Below are positions 24,643 through 34,198 of a stretch of DNA of 64,000 nt, one piece after another. A program made the position numbers and the translations under genes. The stretch is from Muribaculaceae bacterium. GTDB lineage: Bacteria; Bacteroidota; Bacteroidia; Bacteroidales; Muribaculaceae. The stretch is taken from contig JAFZSO010000059.1 in NCBI GenBank assembly GCA_017619355.1, forward strand, positions 80,074-144,073, read 5' to 3'. The notes beneath the pieces were generated by a model, which saw only the letters and a program-made list of their open reading frames with translations, made no database searches and had not been told where the DNA came from. Within the stretch, counting starts at the first letter, position 1; each line of letters starts with the position of its first letter.

Positions 24643-25605
24643 TTATTCTTTCACTTCCCAACCCAGAGCTGAAGCGCCGAGCACGGCGGCATCGCTCTCC
24701 TTGAGTTCGGAGATAAGGATTTTCACCTTGCCCTTGAACACCTTCATCACATTCTTCTCAAAGGCGTCGCGCACGGGTTTCATGATGAGCTCGCCACTCT
24801 TGGTCAAGCCGCCGAACAGCACGAATGCCTCGGGGCTGGAGAAGGTGGTGAAGTCGGCCAGTGCCTCGCCCAGAATGGTGCCGGTGTACTCGAAAATCTC
24901 CTTAGCCAGCTTGTCGCCAGCCATAGCGCAGTCATACACATCCTTCGAGGTGATTTTGTCGGCATCCAGTTCACGGAGTTTAGACTCATCGGGGCGGATG
25001 TCGAGGAACTCGCGTGCCGTGCGTGCCACACCCGTAGCCGAGCAGTAAGCCTCAAGACAACCCGTGCGTCCACAGCCGCACATGCGTCCGTTGTTGCGTT
25101 TCATCACCACATGGCCCAGCTCGCCGGCGAAGCCGTCGTGACCATACACCATCTGTCCGTTGATGACGATACCGCTGCCCACGCCAGTGCCCAGGGTAAT
25201 CATGATGAAGTCTTTCATACCGCGTGCCACGCCGTAGGTCATCTCGCCGATTGCGGCAGCGTTGGCGTCGTTGGTGATCACGCAGGGGATGCCAAATTTC
25301 TTGGTAATGAGGTCGGCCAGAGGAATGGGAGTGGGCCAGGGCAGGTTCACGCCGTCTTCAATGATGCCGGTGTAGTAGTTAGCGTTAGGTGCACCGATAC
25401 CTATGCCGTTGATTTTGCCAGCAACATCGTTAGCCTCAACGATGCGGGTAATCTCGGTGTAGAGTTCGTCGATGTAGTCGTTAATGTCACTGTGTTTGCC
25501 GGTCTTGATGGAGTCGCTGGCAATCACATTGCCGCGAGCGTCGACAATACCGAAGGCGGTGTTGGTTCCGCCCATGTCAATACCTATTACATAAGGTTTA
25601 GCCAT
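24643..25605 (-). CDS. ROK family sugar kinase (glucokinase-like)
   Basis: This protein of about 320 residues has the ROK fold. The N-terminal phosphate loop is IGIDMGGTNTAFGIVD, the sugar-binding motif NDANAAAIGE, the catalytic region GHDGFAGELGHVV, and the zinc-binding signature CGCGRTGCLEAYCS. It most likely phosphorylates glucose or another hexose with ATP; substrate choice is not readable from sequence. The start is the ATG at 25605 (MAKPYV), with another ATG three codons upstream at 25614. Its own promoter is at 25662-25669, and it appears to be monocistronic. Confidence 0.92.
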   Translation of the reverse strand: MAKPYVIGIDMGGTNTAFGIVDARGNVIASDSIKTGKHSDINDYIDELYTEITRIVEANDVAGKINGIGIGAPNANYYTGIIEDGVNLPWPTPIPLADLITKKFGIPCVITNDANAAAIGEMTYGVARGMKDFIMITLGTGVGSGIVINGQMVYGHDGFAGELGHVVMKRNNGRMCGCGRTGCLEAYCSATGVARTAREFLDIRPDESKLRELDADKITSKDVYDCAMAGDKLAKEIFEYTGTILGEALADFTTFSSPEAFVLFGGLTKSGELIMKPVRDAFEKNVMKVFKGKVKILISELKESDAAVLGASALGWEVKE

Positions 25606-25661
25606 GTTAGCCATATTAAAAAGAGTTTAAGCGGTTTATAATTATTGGTTTTTGAATTTCA

Positions 25662-25669
25662 CAAAGTTA
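25662..25669 (-). promoter_or_regulatory. -7 element for the ROK kinase
   Basis: TAACTTTG on the minus strand; CTTG about 20 bases upstream may be the -33 element. Confidence 0.6.
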
Positions 25670-25722
25670 GCATTTTTATGTGCAAAATGCAAGATTTTGC
25701 CTTGTTTTTTTGCATTGGTGCG

Positions 25723-28134
25723 TCAGAAGGTCATGGAAATGCGTGCGTTGATTTGCCTGCGGGTGAGGTAATTGGGCACGGCATACTGAATGGCATTCAC
25801 ATCGGTCACCCAGTAGTAGCTGCTCACATTGGAGATGTCGAGCAGGTTGAACACATCCACGCCCAGCCAGATGCTCTTGAAGTGACTCAGGAAGCCCGAT
25901 GTGGGTTTGTGTTCCTTGCCCACGAGTTCGAAGCTCAGGCCGGCGTCCACGCGCTTGTAGGCGGGCTGGCGGAAGTAGGCCACATCGCGGGTCATGCGTG
26001 GCGAGGTGGTGGGCAGACCGTCGGAGATGATGCCCTTGAGGCTGAACTTGAAGCGCGGATGGTTGGGGAAGTAGTCGGTGAAGAAGATGGCCAGGCTGTA
26101 ACGCTGGTCGGTAGGCAGTGGCACATTCACGCCGTTGAGGGTTTCCTGCGTCTTCATCAGCGAGAGGCTGATCCACGAGTCGGTTCCCTCCACAAACTGG
26201 CCGAAGAACTTCATGTCGATGCCGGCAATGTAACCCTTGGAACTGTTGGTTCCCGAATACACGAGCTTGAGGTTATCAACCTCGTAGGGAATGAGGTTCG
26301 ACAGATTCTTGTAGTAAACCTCGGTAGTGAATTTGAAGGGCCGGTTCATGGCGCGGAAGGTGTAGTCGCCTCCCAAGATGGCGTGTATGCTGCGTGGCGA
26401 CTTGATGTCGCTGTTCAGTTCAATGTAGTTGTTGCCCAGTTCATCGGTGCGCTCAATGCGGTATTCCTTGTAGAAGGGCGACTGGTAGTAGATGCCGCCC
26501 GCCAGACGCAGTGAGAAGCGGTTGTTGCGCGCTGGCACATAGCCGATGCTGAAGCGCGGCGAGAACAGTGTCTCCTTGTTGAAGTCCCAGTACGATACTC
26601 GCACACCCAGGTTCACGGTGAGCATGCCGGCATCCATATATAATTTATAGGTGTCTTGCACGAATCCCGAGAAACGGGTAGTGTTCAGGTCGTTGTGTGA
26701 TGCCAGATTGGAAATCACATTCACCTCTTCAGGCAAGTGGGGCAGGGAGTAGCCGGCCGAGTCGCGCCATTGCCACTCGCGCGAGCGCTCGTAAATGTCG
26801 TCGCGGCGGAAGTTGAAACCATAGGTGAAATTGTTGTGGCTGATAGAGATGTTTCCTTTAAATCCTAAATTCATCACTTTGATGCGAAGCCTGTTGCGGG
26901 CATGCTCATGATACTTGCCCACACCCAGTTCGCCACCTATCGATTCATCGCCTGCGCTGGTGCCTGCGGCATCGAGCCAGTACTCGCCGTGGATATCATA
27001 GGATACCAGCTCGTTGGTCTGGTAGGCCGAGCCGAGCAGTGTGATGTCGTTGCCCTTTTTGAAGCTATAGGTGAGTGAGAGAGCACCGAAGTAGGTCTGG
27101 AACTTGTCTTTCTCATGACCGTCGAAATACACGAGGAACGACTTGGCATTCTGTGAGGTACCGAAGCTCGTCTCGCGGTTCTTGGGCGTGAAGCGATAGT
27201 CGTTGATCGACACATTGCCCAGGAACGACATTTTAAACTTGTCGCTGGGTTTCAGTGTGATAAAGGTCTGGTAGTCGAGGTATTGCGGGTCATATTCACC
27301 CTTGGAGTCCATAGAGCCTAACAGCGACGAATTGCGCTTGTAGCGCACACCGTGCAGTTGCGAGAACTTGCTGCTGGCCTGACCTATCGACAGGCTGCCG
27401 CCCTGCAGGCTTGCTGCAAGCGAACCCTCGAAAGCCTCAGGCTCCTTGTAGGTGATGTCGAGCACCGACGACATCTTGTCGCTATACTCGGCGTTGAAAC
27501 CACCAGTGGAGAAACTCACGCCCTTCACCATGTCGGGGTTGATGACGCTCAAGCCCTCCTGTTGCCCAGAACTGATGAGCTGCGGGCGATAGATTTCGAT
27601 GCCGTTGATATACACGCTGTTCTCGTCGTAGGTGCCGCCGCGTACCATATACTGCGAACTCATCTCGTTCTTCGAACTCACACCGGCTTGCGTGGCAATG
27701 ATGGCCTCTACACTGCCGCCCGAGGCATCGGGGGTGAGCGCGAGTGCCGTGGCATCGATGCTCTGCATGGTGTTGGTCTGCTTCTTGAACTCGGTGATTT
27801 GCACTTCGGCAAGTTCGTGGGTCTTCTTGTAGAGTTTGGGGTTGAGTGAGATGTTGCCTGTGGGTTTCACGATCTGACGGCGCACATCGCTGTAGCCCAG
27901 GCAGGTGAAGATGACCATGATGGTGTCGGCCGGCGGCACGGTAAGTTCATACATGCCCTTGGTGTCGGTCACTGCACCTATGGCGGTGCCCTCGATGCGC
28001 ACTGAAGCGAAGTCGATGGGCTCGCCTTTCTCGTCGATTACTTTACCCGATATTTTCACTTGTGCCACAGCCTGAAGCGCCATGAGTGAGCACATCAGCA
28101 GCAGTGGCAATTTGATTCTAAAAAACTGTTTCAT
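25723..28134 (-). CDS. TonB-dependent receptor with carboxypeptidase-regulatory-like domain
   Basis: This 803-residue outer-membrane receptor has a signal peptide (MKQFFRIKLPLLLMCSLMALQAVAQ), then a CarboxypepD_reg-like beta-sandwich (about residues 26-110, KISGKVIDEKGEPIDFAS). A plug domain follows at about 120-225 (MVRGGTYDENSVYINGIEI). The 22-strand barrel ends in an aromatic residue (INARISMTF). It imports an unknown ligand using TonB energy. It lacks a SusD partner and is shorter than SusC proteins, so it is probably not a glycan system. The ATG at 28134 fits the signal peptide. No consensus promoter is obvious. Confidence 0.92.
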   Translation of the reverse strand: MKQFFRIKLPLLLMCSLMALQAVAQVKISGKVIDEKGEPIDFASVRIEGTAIGAVTDTKGMYELTVPPADTIMVIFTCLGYSDVRRQIVKPTGNISLNPKLYKKTHELAEVQITEFKKQTNTMQSIDATALALTPDASGGSVEAIIATQAGVSSKNEMSSQYMVRGGTYDENSVYINGIEIYRPQLISSGQQEGLSVINPDMVKGVSFSTGGFNAEYSDKMSSVLDITYKEPEAFEGSLAASLQGGSLSIGQASSKFSQLHGVRYKRNSSLLGSMDSKGEYDPQYLDYQTFITLKPSDKFKMSFLGNVSINDYRFTPKNRETSFGTSQNAKSFLVYFDGHEKDKFQTYFGALSLTYSFKKGNDITLLGSAYQTNELVSYDIHGEYWLDAAGTSAGDESIGGELGVGKYHEHARNRLRIKVMNLGFKGNISISHNNFTYGFNFRRDDIYERSREWQWRDSAGYSLPHLPEEVNVISNLASHNDLNTTRFSGFVQDTYKLYMDAGMLTVNLGVRVSYWDFNKETLFSPRFSIGYVPARNNRFSLRLAGGIYYQSPFYKEYRIERTDELGNNYIELNSDIKSPRSIHAILGGDYTFRAMNRPFKFTTEVYYKNLSNLIPYEVDNLKLVYSGTNSSKGYIAGIDMKFFGQFVEGTDSWISLSLMKTQETLNGVNVPLPTDQRYSLAIFFTDYFPNHPRFKFSLKGIISDGLPTTSPRMTRDVAYFRQPAYKRVDAGLSFELVGKEHKPTSGFLSHFKSIWLGVDVFNLLDISNVSSYYWVTDVNAIQYAVPNYLTRRQINARISMTF

Positions 28135-28225
28135 ACTATCCATAACGAGAAAAAACGCATTTAAGTATATATATAACGCATTTTTTTTGAAAATATCTTG
28201 CCACACTTGCCTGGCAAAGGGATTT

Positions 28226-28828
28226 TTATTGCTTCAGTTCCTCGTTGATGCTCTGGATGTAGTCAAGCACCTCGTCACGGCCTTGACCCGTCTCGCTCGA
28301 GGTGACAAAGATGGGAGGCAGTTCTTCCCATGTGTGCAGCAATTGGCGCTTGTAGGCCTCAACATTCTGAATGGCTGCCTGCTTGCCCAGTTTGTCGATT
28401 TTGGTGAACACGATGCTGAAGGGGACGCCCGACTCGCCCAGCCACTGCATGAACTCGAGGTCCACCTTTTGCGGCTCCAGTCGCGAGTCAACGAGCACAA
28501 ACAGGTTGGTCATCTGCTGGCGCCCCATGATGTAGCCACGGATGATTTGCTGCAGTTTGTCGCGTTCTTCCTTGCCGCGCTTGGCATAGCCGTAGCCGGG
28601 AAGGTCCACGATATACCATTCGCCGTTAATGAGGAAGTGGTTGATGAGCAGCGTCTTGCCGGGAGTTGAAGAGGTCTTGGCAAGGGCCTTGCGCTGGGTG
28701 AGCATATTGATGAGCGACGACTTGCCTACATTGCTGCGGCCTATGAAGGCGTATTCGGGTTTGTCGGTTTTCGGGCACTTGCGGAAGTCGCTGTTGCTTA
28801 TCTCGAATTGTGCAGTCTTGATTTTCAT
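28226..28828 (-). CDS. engB: Ribosome biogenesis GTPase EngB (YihA/YsxC)
   Basis: This 200-residue TRAFAC GTPase is needed for large-subunit assembly. The G1 loop is [11 protein letters not shown], the G2 region STPGKT, G3 DLPGYGYAK and G4 TKIDKLGK, all in the family order, and the length is normal. It begins 7 bases after the msrA stop, within the run hypothetical-msrA-engB on the minus strand. An essential housekeeping role is expected from the family. Confidence 0.95.
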   Translation of the reverse strand: MKIKTAQFEISNSDFRKCPKTDKPEYAFIGRSNVGKSSLINMLTQRKALAKTSSTPGKTLLINHFLINGEWYIVDLPGYGYAKRGKEERDKLQQIIRGYIMGRQQMTNLFVLVDSRLEPQKVDLEFMQWLGESGVPFSIVFTKIDKLGKQAAIQNVEAYKRQLLHTWEELPPIFVTSSETGQGRDEVLDYIQSINEELKQ

Positions 28829-28835
28829 TGATGTG

Positions 28836-29351
28836 TCAGTGTTTTGAGGGTTTGGCTTTGCGGGCGAGTTCGAAGAGGCCTAAAGGCAGATGGCAGTAGC
28901 CGTCGGGGTTCTTGTCGAGGTAATCCTGATGATATTCTTCGGCAGGGTAGAAGCAGGCCAGCGGCAACACTTCGGTGACCACGGGCAAGTCGTGACGCTT
29001 GCCCTCGGCGGCAATGCGGCGTTCGATGACGGGCAGGTCGGCGGCATCGGTGTAGTAGATGCCTGTGCGGTACTGCGGACCTATGTCAGGTCCCTGCTGG
29101 TCCTCGACTGTGGGGTCGATGGCTGTGAAGAACATGTCGAGCAGGAATTCCAGCCCGATGCGTTCGGGGTCATAAACCACCTTTACGGTTTCGGCGTGGC
29201 CTGTCTTGTGGGTGCACACCTGCTCGTAGGTGGGATTCTCGACGGTCCCGTTGGCATAGCCCACTTGGGTCTCGACCACTCCGTCAATCATCTTGAAAAA
29301 GTGCTCGGTTCCCCAAAAGCAGCCACCGGCCAGATATATCTCGCGTGTCAT
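28836..29351 (-). CDS. msrA: Peptide-methionine (S)-S-oxide reductase
   Basis: MsrA repairs oxidised methionine using thioredoxin. The 171-residue protein has the catalytic [11 protein letters not shown] near residue 10 and the conserved [25 protein letters not shown] block. There is no MsrB domain and no signal peptide, so it is cytosolic. It lies 8 bases after the exported basic-tail protein and 7 bases before engB, so it is co-transcribed with both. Confidence 0.95.
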   Translation of the reverse strand: MTREIYLAGGCFWGTEHFFKMIDGVVETQVGYANGTVENPTYEQVCTHKTGHAETVKVVYDPERIGLEFLLDMFFTAIDPTVEDQQGPDIGPQYRTGIYYTDAADLPVIERRIAAEGKRHDLPVVTEVLPLACFYPAEEYHQDYLDKNPDGYCHLPLGLFELARKAKPSKH

Positions 29352-29359
29352 ATCAGGAT

Positions 29360-30037
29360 TTATTTCCTTTTCGATTTCTTAGAGGATTTCTTGGAGGTCT
29401 TTTTGGAAGATTTCTTTGAGGAGTTATTAGAAGATTTACCCGAGTAAGATTTTCTCTTCTTGCTATAGTACTTCTTAGAACTCCTGCTGGTGGTTACCTG
29501 TTCAAACTCATCGGAGTCTGTGTCGACATCGACGATTTCCTCGCCCTGTGATTTTCCCTCCATGCGTTCTTTCTCGGCAATTTCTACCCAGGGCTGGAAA
29601 AATTTGAAAATGGCTTGATAGGCGCTGACTGCCAGTTTGTTGGGGTTTGAGGTGAACCACTCGGCATTGATGTGCTCGCCCGAGTCAAACTCCATGTAAA
29701 CTCGCTTGGTAGAGCCGCCCATCATGCTTTCAATGTCCTTGTAACCGTCGATTTCGTAAAACTTGTTCTCCCTGACAAGGGTTTCCAGCTGACGGGCCAC
29801 ATCGGCGCTCACCTCATAATGGCGTTCGTCAGGCTGAGTCATGTTCCGGTTGTATTCATATACCACCACAGTGGTTTTTCCGTTCTCGTTAATGAGTTCG
29901 CAGAAGTTCCTGCCCCAGCCGTCGTTGCGCTTGTCGGCATAACAGCAATAAATCATGTGCCCCTTGGGAGCAGGTGTCTGCGCCCACGCTGCGGCAAAAG
30001 TGGTGAGCATGAAGCATGCTATAAGAAACTGTTTCAT
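29360..30037 (-). CDS. Exported protein with Ser/Lys-rich basic tail
   Basis: This 225-residue protein has a signal peptide (MKQFLIACFMLTTFAAAWAQ). A folded domain of about 130 residues contains GHMIYCCYADKRNDGW and an amphipathic region near FKFFQPWVEIAEKE. It ends with about 40 residues of almost only Ser and Lys (SSKKSSKKTSKKSSKK). I do not recognise the domain. The start is the ATG at 30037, which gives a clean signal peptide. It is the first gene of the operon with msrA and engB. The tail could bind polyanions such as LPS or nucleic acid; this is only suggestive. Confidence 0.8.
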   Translation of the reverse strand: MKQFLIACFMLTTFAAAWAQTPAPKGHMIYCCYADKRNDGWGRNFCELINENGKTTVVVYEYNRNMTQPDERHYEVSADVARQLETLVRENKFYEIDGYKDIESMMGGSTKRVYMEFDSGEHINAEWFTSNPNKLAVSAYQAIFKFFQPWVEIAEKERMEGKSQGEEIVDVDTDSDEFEQVTTSRSSKKYYSKKRKSYSGKSSNNSSKKSSKKTSKKSSKKSKRK

Positions 30038-30087
30038 AATGGTCATTTTTTATGTTATTAAAATGCGTGAATTCAAAAATGGTTTAG

Positions 30088-30095
30088 CAAAGATA
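30088..30095 (-). promoter_or_regulatory. -7 element for the exported protein-msrA-engB operon
   Basis: TATCTTTG on the minus strand, 50 bases before the start codon and divergent from the ligA promoter. Confidence 0.6.
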
Positions 30096-30115
30096 GCAAG
30101 AAAATTTAGATTGTG

Positions 30116-30146
30116 TTGATTAGGTCAGTTTTTTTTGCTATTTTTG
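30116..30146 (+). promoter_or_regulatory. Promoter for ligA
   Basis: TTG at 30116-30118, a 20-base spacer and TATTTTTG at 30139-30146. Confidence 0.6.
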
Positions 30147-30169
30147 CTAAAAAATAACGAATTGCTCTC

Positions 30170-32170
30170 ATGGATATATTTGAACAGCGAATCAAGGAAC
30201 TGCGTGCCGAGTTGGAGCGCCACAACCATAGCTACTATGTGCTGAATAACCCCACCATCAGCGATCAGGAATATGATGCGATGATGCGTGAGCTACAGGA
30301 GCTGGAGGCCGACAACCCCCAGTACTTCGACCCGCTCTCGCCCACGCAGCGAGTGGGCAGCGACCTGAGCCAGGGTTTCGTGCAGGTGGCGCACGAGCGG
30401 CCCATGCAGAGCCTGGGCAATTCTTACTCTATCGAGGAGGTGCAGGACTTCCTGCGCCGTGCCAAGGACGGTCTGGGCGGCGAACCGGTGCAGATTGTGG
30501 GCGAACTCAAGTATGATGGCACGAGCATTTCGCTCACCTATGAGCAGGGCCGCCTGGTGCGTGCCGTGACGCGTGGCGACGGTGTGCGCGGCGACGATGT
30601 TACCGCCAATGTGCTCACCATCAGGAGCATTCCCTTGCAGCTGTTGCCGGGCAACTGGCCCGAGAAGTTTGAGGTGCGTGGCGAGATTCTGCTGCCGTGG
30701 GCCAGTTTCGAGAAACTCAACCAGGAGCGCGCCTATAACGAGGAACCGCTGTTTGCCAATCCCCGCAATGCAGCCGCCGGAACGCTCAAACTCCAGAATT
30801 CGGCCGAGGTGGCGCGTCGTGGATTGGATGCCTACTTCTACTTTGTGCTGGGCGACAATCTGCCGGGCGACACGCACTATGACCGCATGCAGGCTGTGAA
30901 GTCGTGGGGCTTCAAGGTGGCGCAGATGACGCTGCTGCCCTCGATTGATGCCGTGAAGGACTTCATTGACCAGTGGGATGTGGAGCGCAAGTCGCAGCCT
31001 GTGGCTACCGACGGCCTCGTGTTCAAACTCAACAGCATTCGCCAGTGGCTTAATCTGGGCAGCACTGCCAAGTCGCCTCGCTGGGCCATTGCCTATAAGT
31101 TTGCCCCCGAGCGTGAGTGCTCGCGACTGCAATCTATCACCTTCCAGGTGGGGCGCACGGGCGTCATCACCCCGGTGGCGAACCTCGACCCTGTGCTGCT
31201 CTCGGGCACTGTGGTGAAACGGGCTTCATTGCACAACGAAGATGTCATCCGTCAGTTAGATATTCACGATGGCGACAGCCTCTATGTAGAAAAAGGCGGT
31301 GAAATCATTCCCAAGATTGTGGGCGTGGACCTCAAGCAGCGCGTGGCGGGCAGCAAGCCTGTGGAGTTTGTGCGCGAGTGCCCCGTGTGTGGCACACCGC
31401 TGGTGCGCGTCGAGGGCGAGGCGGCATGGGTGTGCCCCAATAAGTATGCCTGCCCGCCACAGATCACGGGCCGCATCGAGCACTTTGTGGGCCGTCACGC
31501 CATGAACATCGACGGCATAGGCGAGGAAGTCGCTATCCAGTTGCACGAGACCGGACTGGTGAACAATATCGCCGACCTCTACGACCTCACTGGCAACGAC
31601 TTGCTTCGTCTGGAACACTTCCAGAAGAAGGCGGCCTCCCGTCTGCTTCGCGGCATCGAGGCTTCGCTCGAGGTGCCTTTTGAGCGCGTGATTTTTGCAC
31701 TGTCTATCTCCTATGTGGGCGAAACTACCGCCAAGGTGCTGGCCCGCAATGTGCACAACATCGACAACCTGATGGCGATGGATGCCGAGCAGCTGGCCGC
31801 CATACCCGAAATCGGTCCCAAGATTGCCGAGAGCATTGTGGAATACTTCAGCGTGCCCGGTAACCGCGAGATTGTGGAACGCCTGCGTCGGGCTGGCGTG
31901 CAGATGTCGCTCAGCGAGGAGCAGCTGCAGAGCCGCACCGACAAGCTGGCGGGCAAGAAAATCGTCATCAGCGGTGTCTTTGCCAAGCACTCCCGTGAAG
32001 ACTACAAGGCTATGATTGAGCAGCATGGCGGCAAGAATGTGAGTAGCATCTCGGGCGCCACCAGTTTTGTGCTGGCAGGGGAGAACATGGGTCCCTCGAA
32101 GCTGGAGAAGGCACAGAAACTGGGAGTGGCCATCATCAACGAAGACGAGTTCCTTGCGATGCTCGAATAA
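30170..32170 (+). CDS. ligA: NAD-dependent DNA ligase
   Basis: LigA seals nicks using NAD+. The 666-residue protein has the full domain order: Ia domain with [15 protein letters not shown], the adenylation site KYDGTSISL near residue 110, an OB-fold, a Cys4 zinc finger (CPVCGTPL and two further Cys in CPNKYACPP), helix-hairpin-helix repeats, and a C-terminal BRCT domain from about residue 590 (KIVISGVF). Length is typical. It is a single gene with its own promoter, and udk has a separate promoter. Confidence 0.97.
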   Translation: MDIFEQRIKELRAELERHNHSYYVLNNPTISDQEYDAMMRELQELEADNPQYFDPLSPTQRVGSDLSQGFVQVAHERPMQSLGNSYSIEEVQDFLRRAKDGLGGEPVQIVGELKYDGTSISLTYEQGRLVRAVTRGDGVRGDDVTANVLTIRSIPLQLLPGNWPEKFEVRGEILLPWASFEKLNQERAYNEEPLFANPRNAAAGTLKLQNSAEVARRGLDAYFYFVLGDNLPGDTHYDRMQAVKSWGFKVAQMTLLPSIDAVKDFIDQWDVERKSQPVATDGLVFKLNSIRQWLNLGSTAKSPRWAIAYKFAPERECSRLQSITFQVGRTGVITPVANLDPVLLSGTVVKRASLHNEDVIRQLDIHDGDSLYVEKGGEIIPKIVGVDLKQRVAGSKPVEFVRECPVCGTPLVRVEGEAAWVCPNKYACPPQITGRIEHFVGRHAMNIDGIGEEVAIQLHETGLVNNIADLYDLTGNDLLRLEHFQKKAASRLLRGIEASLEVPFERVIFALSISYVGETTAKVLARNVHNIDNLMAMDAEQLAAIPEIGPKIAESIVEYFSVPGNREIVERLRRAGVQMSLSEEQLQSRTDKLAGKKIVISGVFAKHSREDYKAMIEQHGGKNVSSISGATSFVLAGENMGPSKLEKAQKLGVAIINEDEFLAMLE

Positions 32171-32209
32171 GCGATTTTGACCAGGCTCATGGAATAATGA
32201 CATCATTTT

Positions 32210-32243
32210 TTTGACATTAGTTGAAAAAAATGCATTATCTTTG
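32210..32243 (+). promoter_or_regulatory. Promoter for udk-lptB
   Basis: TTTG at 32210-32213, a 22-base spacer and TATCTTTG at 32236-32243. The 75-base leader contains a short inverted repeat, AGTCAA and TTGACT, 14 bases apart. Confidence 0.6.
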
Positions 32244-32318
32244 CGAAAGTCAATCCCTGTGGGCACCTTTGACTCATGAAAAATTGATAACAACACGACT
32301 TTTAACAACTATAAAACT

Positions 32319-32939
32319 ATGTTTATCATTGGTATAGCCGGTGGAACCGGTTCGGGCAAAACAACCGTAGTGCGCAAAATCATGGATCGCCTTCCCCAGG
32401 GCGAAGTGGGCATCATCTCGCAAGACTCCTACTACAAGGATTCGAGCCATGTGCCAGTTGAAGAAAGGCAGAACATCAACTTCGATGAGCCGGCAGCTTT
32501 CGATTGGGAACTGCTGCTCAACCATCTCAAGAGTCTGAAGGCGGGCAAGTCCATCGAGATGCCCACCTACGATTACCTCACCTGCTCCCGCCAGAAGGAG
32601 ACGGTGCACATGGATCCGCACGATGTGGTGCTCATTGAGGGCATTCTGGTGTTCTCTGATGCACGCCTGCGCAAGATGATGGATATCAAGGTGTTTGTCG
32701 ATGCCGATGCCGACGACCGCCTGATTCGCGTCATCTCCCGCGACTGCATTGAGCGTGGACGCACCCCGCAAATGGTGATTGACCGCTACGAGAAGGTGCT
32801 CAAGCCCATGCATCAGCTTCACATCGAGCCTGCCAAGAAGTGCGCCGACATCATCGTGCCCGAAGGCGGACACAATGAGGTAGCCATCAATCTGCTCACC
32901 GATTACATCAAGAGTCGACTCAACAAGACCAATAAATGA
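32319..32939 (+). CDS. udk: Uridine kinase
   Basis: Udk phosphorylates uridine and cytidine in pyrimidine salvage. The 206-residue protein has the P-loop IAGGTGSGKTT near residue 8, the substrate region SQDSYYKD, the FDEPAAFDW motif and the lid RVISRDCIERGRT. The stop overlaps the start of the next ABC ATPase gene in an ATGA tetranucleotide, so the two are translationally coupled even though their functions appear unrelated. Confidence 0.95.
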   Translation: MFIIGIAGGTGSGKTTVVRKIMDRLPQGEVGIISQDSYYKDSSHVPVEERQNINFDEPAAFDWELLLNHLKSLKAGKSIEMPTYDYLTCSRQKETVHMDPHDVVLIEGILVFSDARLRKMMDIKVFVDADADDRLIRVISRDCIERGRTPQMVIDRYEKVLKPMHQLHIEPAKKCADIIVPEGGHNEVAINLLTDYIKSRLNKTNK

Positions 32940-33886
32940 ATTTCTCGTTGAAAAACAAGAAGGAGCCTGCTGTGGAAAATAAATTGCAGGCCACTGATTC
33001 CGTCGCTCCTGTGGAGATGGATGTGCCCATTGCAGAACAAGGGGAATTGTCGGTTAAAGACAATCAGGAGGCCACCTCTGAATCCACCTCAGGCAAGCCC
33101 TCAAAGGAAACGGCTGCCATGCTCAAGCAGGCGGGCGACGAGGGCAGGCTGGTGCTGCGCACCGACAACCTGGTGAAGAAGTATCGCCAGCGCACCGTGG
33201 CCAACCATGTGTCCATCGAGCTGCATCAGGGCGAAATCGTGGGTCTGCTGGGGCCTAATGGTGCCGGCAAGACCACCACCTTCTATATGACCACGGGCCT
33301 TGTATCTCCCAATGAGGGTCGTGTCTTTCTCAACGATGTGGATATCACCAAGTTGCCGGTTTATAAGCGTGCCAAACTGGGCATCGGTTATCTGCCGCAG
33401 GAGGCCTCGGTGTTCCGCACCCTTACCGTAGAGAACAACATCCGTACCGTGCTCGAGATGACCGACACCACGCCTGAGTATCAGCGCGACAAGCTCGAGG
33501 AACTCATTGCCGAGTTCCACCTCGAGAAGGTGCGCAAGAACTTGGGTAACCGCCTGAGTGGTGGCGAGCGTCGCCGTTGCGAGATTGCACGCTGCCTGGC
33601 CATCAATCCGCGCTTTATCATGCTCGACGAACCCTTTGCCAGTGTCGACCCCATTGCCGTGGAAGACATCCAGAGCATAGTCTATAGCCTCAAGTCGAAG
33701 AATATAGGTATTCTCATCACCGACCATAATGCCCCCGAAACGCTGAGTATCACCGACCGCGCCTATTTGCTCTTTGAAGGCAAAATCCTCTTCCAGGGCT
33801 CAAGCGAAGAGCTGGCGGTGAACCCCATCGTGCGCGAGAAATACCTGGGCCGCAACTTCATCTTCCGCCGCAAGCACTTCGACTAA
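32936..33886 (+). CDS. lptB: LPS-export-type ABC ATPase (LptB) with N-terminal extension
   Basis: This 316-residue protein ends with a complete ABC ATPase (from about residue 70). Walker A is GPNGAGKTTTFY, the Q-loop LPQEASVFR, the signature LSGGERRR, Walker B FIMLDEPFASVDP and the H-loop TDHN. The LPQEASVFR and FASVDP sequences are typical of LptB, which powers LPS transport from the inner membrane. The first 70 residues are polar, acidic and probably disordered, absent from the usual 240-residue LptB. An internal Met at residue 62 offers a shorter alternative start, but the ATGA overlap with udk favours the long form. Confidence 0.88.
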   Translation: MNFSLKNKKEPAVENKLQATDSVAPVEMDVPIAEQGELSVKDNQEATSESTSGKPSKETAAMLKQAGDEGRLVLRTDNLVKKYRQRTVANHVSIELHQGEIVGLLGPNGAGKTTTFYMTTGLVSPNEGRVFLNDVDITKLPVYKRAKLGIGYLPQEASVFRTLTVENNIRTVLEMTDTTPEYQRDKLEELIAEFHLEKVRKNLGNRLSGGERRRCEIARCLAINPRFIMLDEPFASVDPIAVEDIQSIVYSLKSKNIGILITDHNAPETLSITDRAYLLFEGKILFQGSSEELAVNPIVREKYLGRNFIFRRKHFD

Positions 33887-33897
33887 ATGTTCAAAGA

Positions 33898-33997
33898 AGC
33901 CCGTTAGGGCTGGGCAGATAATAGGCAGGGGTGGAGCGAAGCGCAACCCCTGTTTTTTTGTAGTATTTAGTTAATAGCCCTGTAAGGGCGGCAGAAT
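33898..33997 (+). repeat. Structured intergenic repeat, copy A
   Basis: Three consecutive hairpins: AGCCC/GGGCT (33898-33911), CAGGGGT/ACCCCTG with an inner GCG-rich stem (33926-33952), and GCCC/GGGC (33977-33989). A second copy with compensatory changes lies at 35904-36005. The rest of the gap 33887-34198 is AT-rich and carries the next promoter. Confidence 0.75.
33926..33959 (+). terminator. Terminator after lptB (middle hairpin of repeat copy A)
   Basis: The CAGGGGT/ACCCCTG stem is followed directly by seven T, so the middle hairpin of the repeat can act as a rho-independent terminator for udk-lptB. Confidence 0.75.
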
Positions 33998-34086
33998 AAA
34001 CCTGATTCATAAAACCAACTCTTGCAGATTTATTTAGACTTCTTCTAAAAAAACACATCTTCCCACTAAAAAATGTGCGATTTTAT

Positions 34087-34117
34087 TTTGATTTTCTTGT
34101 AAAATATAATATATTTG
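34087..34117 (+). promoter_or_regulatory. Promoter for the modular secreted protein
   Basis: TTTG at 34087-34090, a 19-base spacer and TATATTTG at 34110-34117, giving a leader of about 75 bases. Confidence 0.7.
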
Positions 34118-34198
34118 CGGTTAATGTTAATATTTTAACATCGCAACAAGAAATTTCAGTGTTAATTAAACCATATTGTTAACTAAAAACTATGCCTT

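Noticed and set aside
28198-28217. TTGCCA/TGGCAA hairpin after engB as a terminator
   Set aside because: The stem is short and there is no proper T-run, so I cannot support it.
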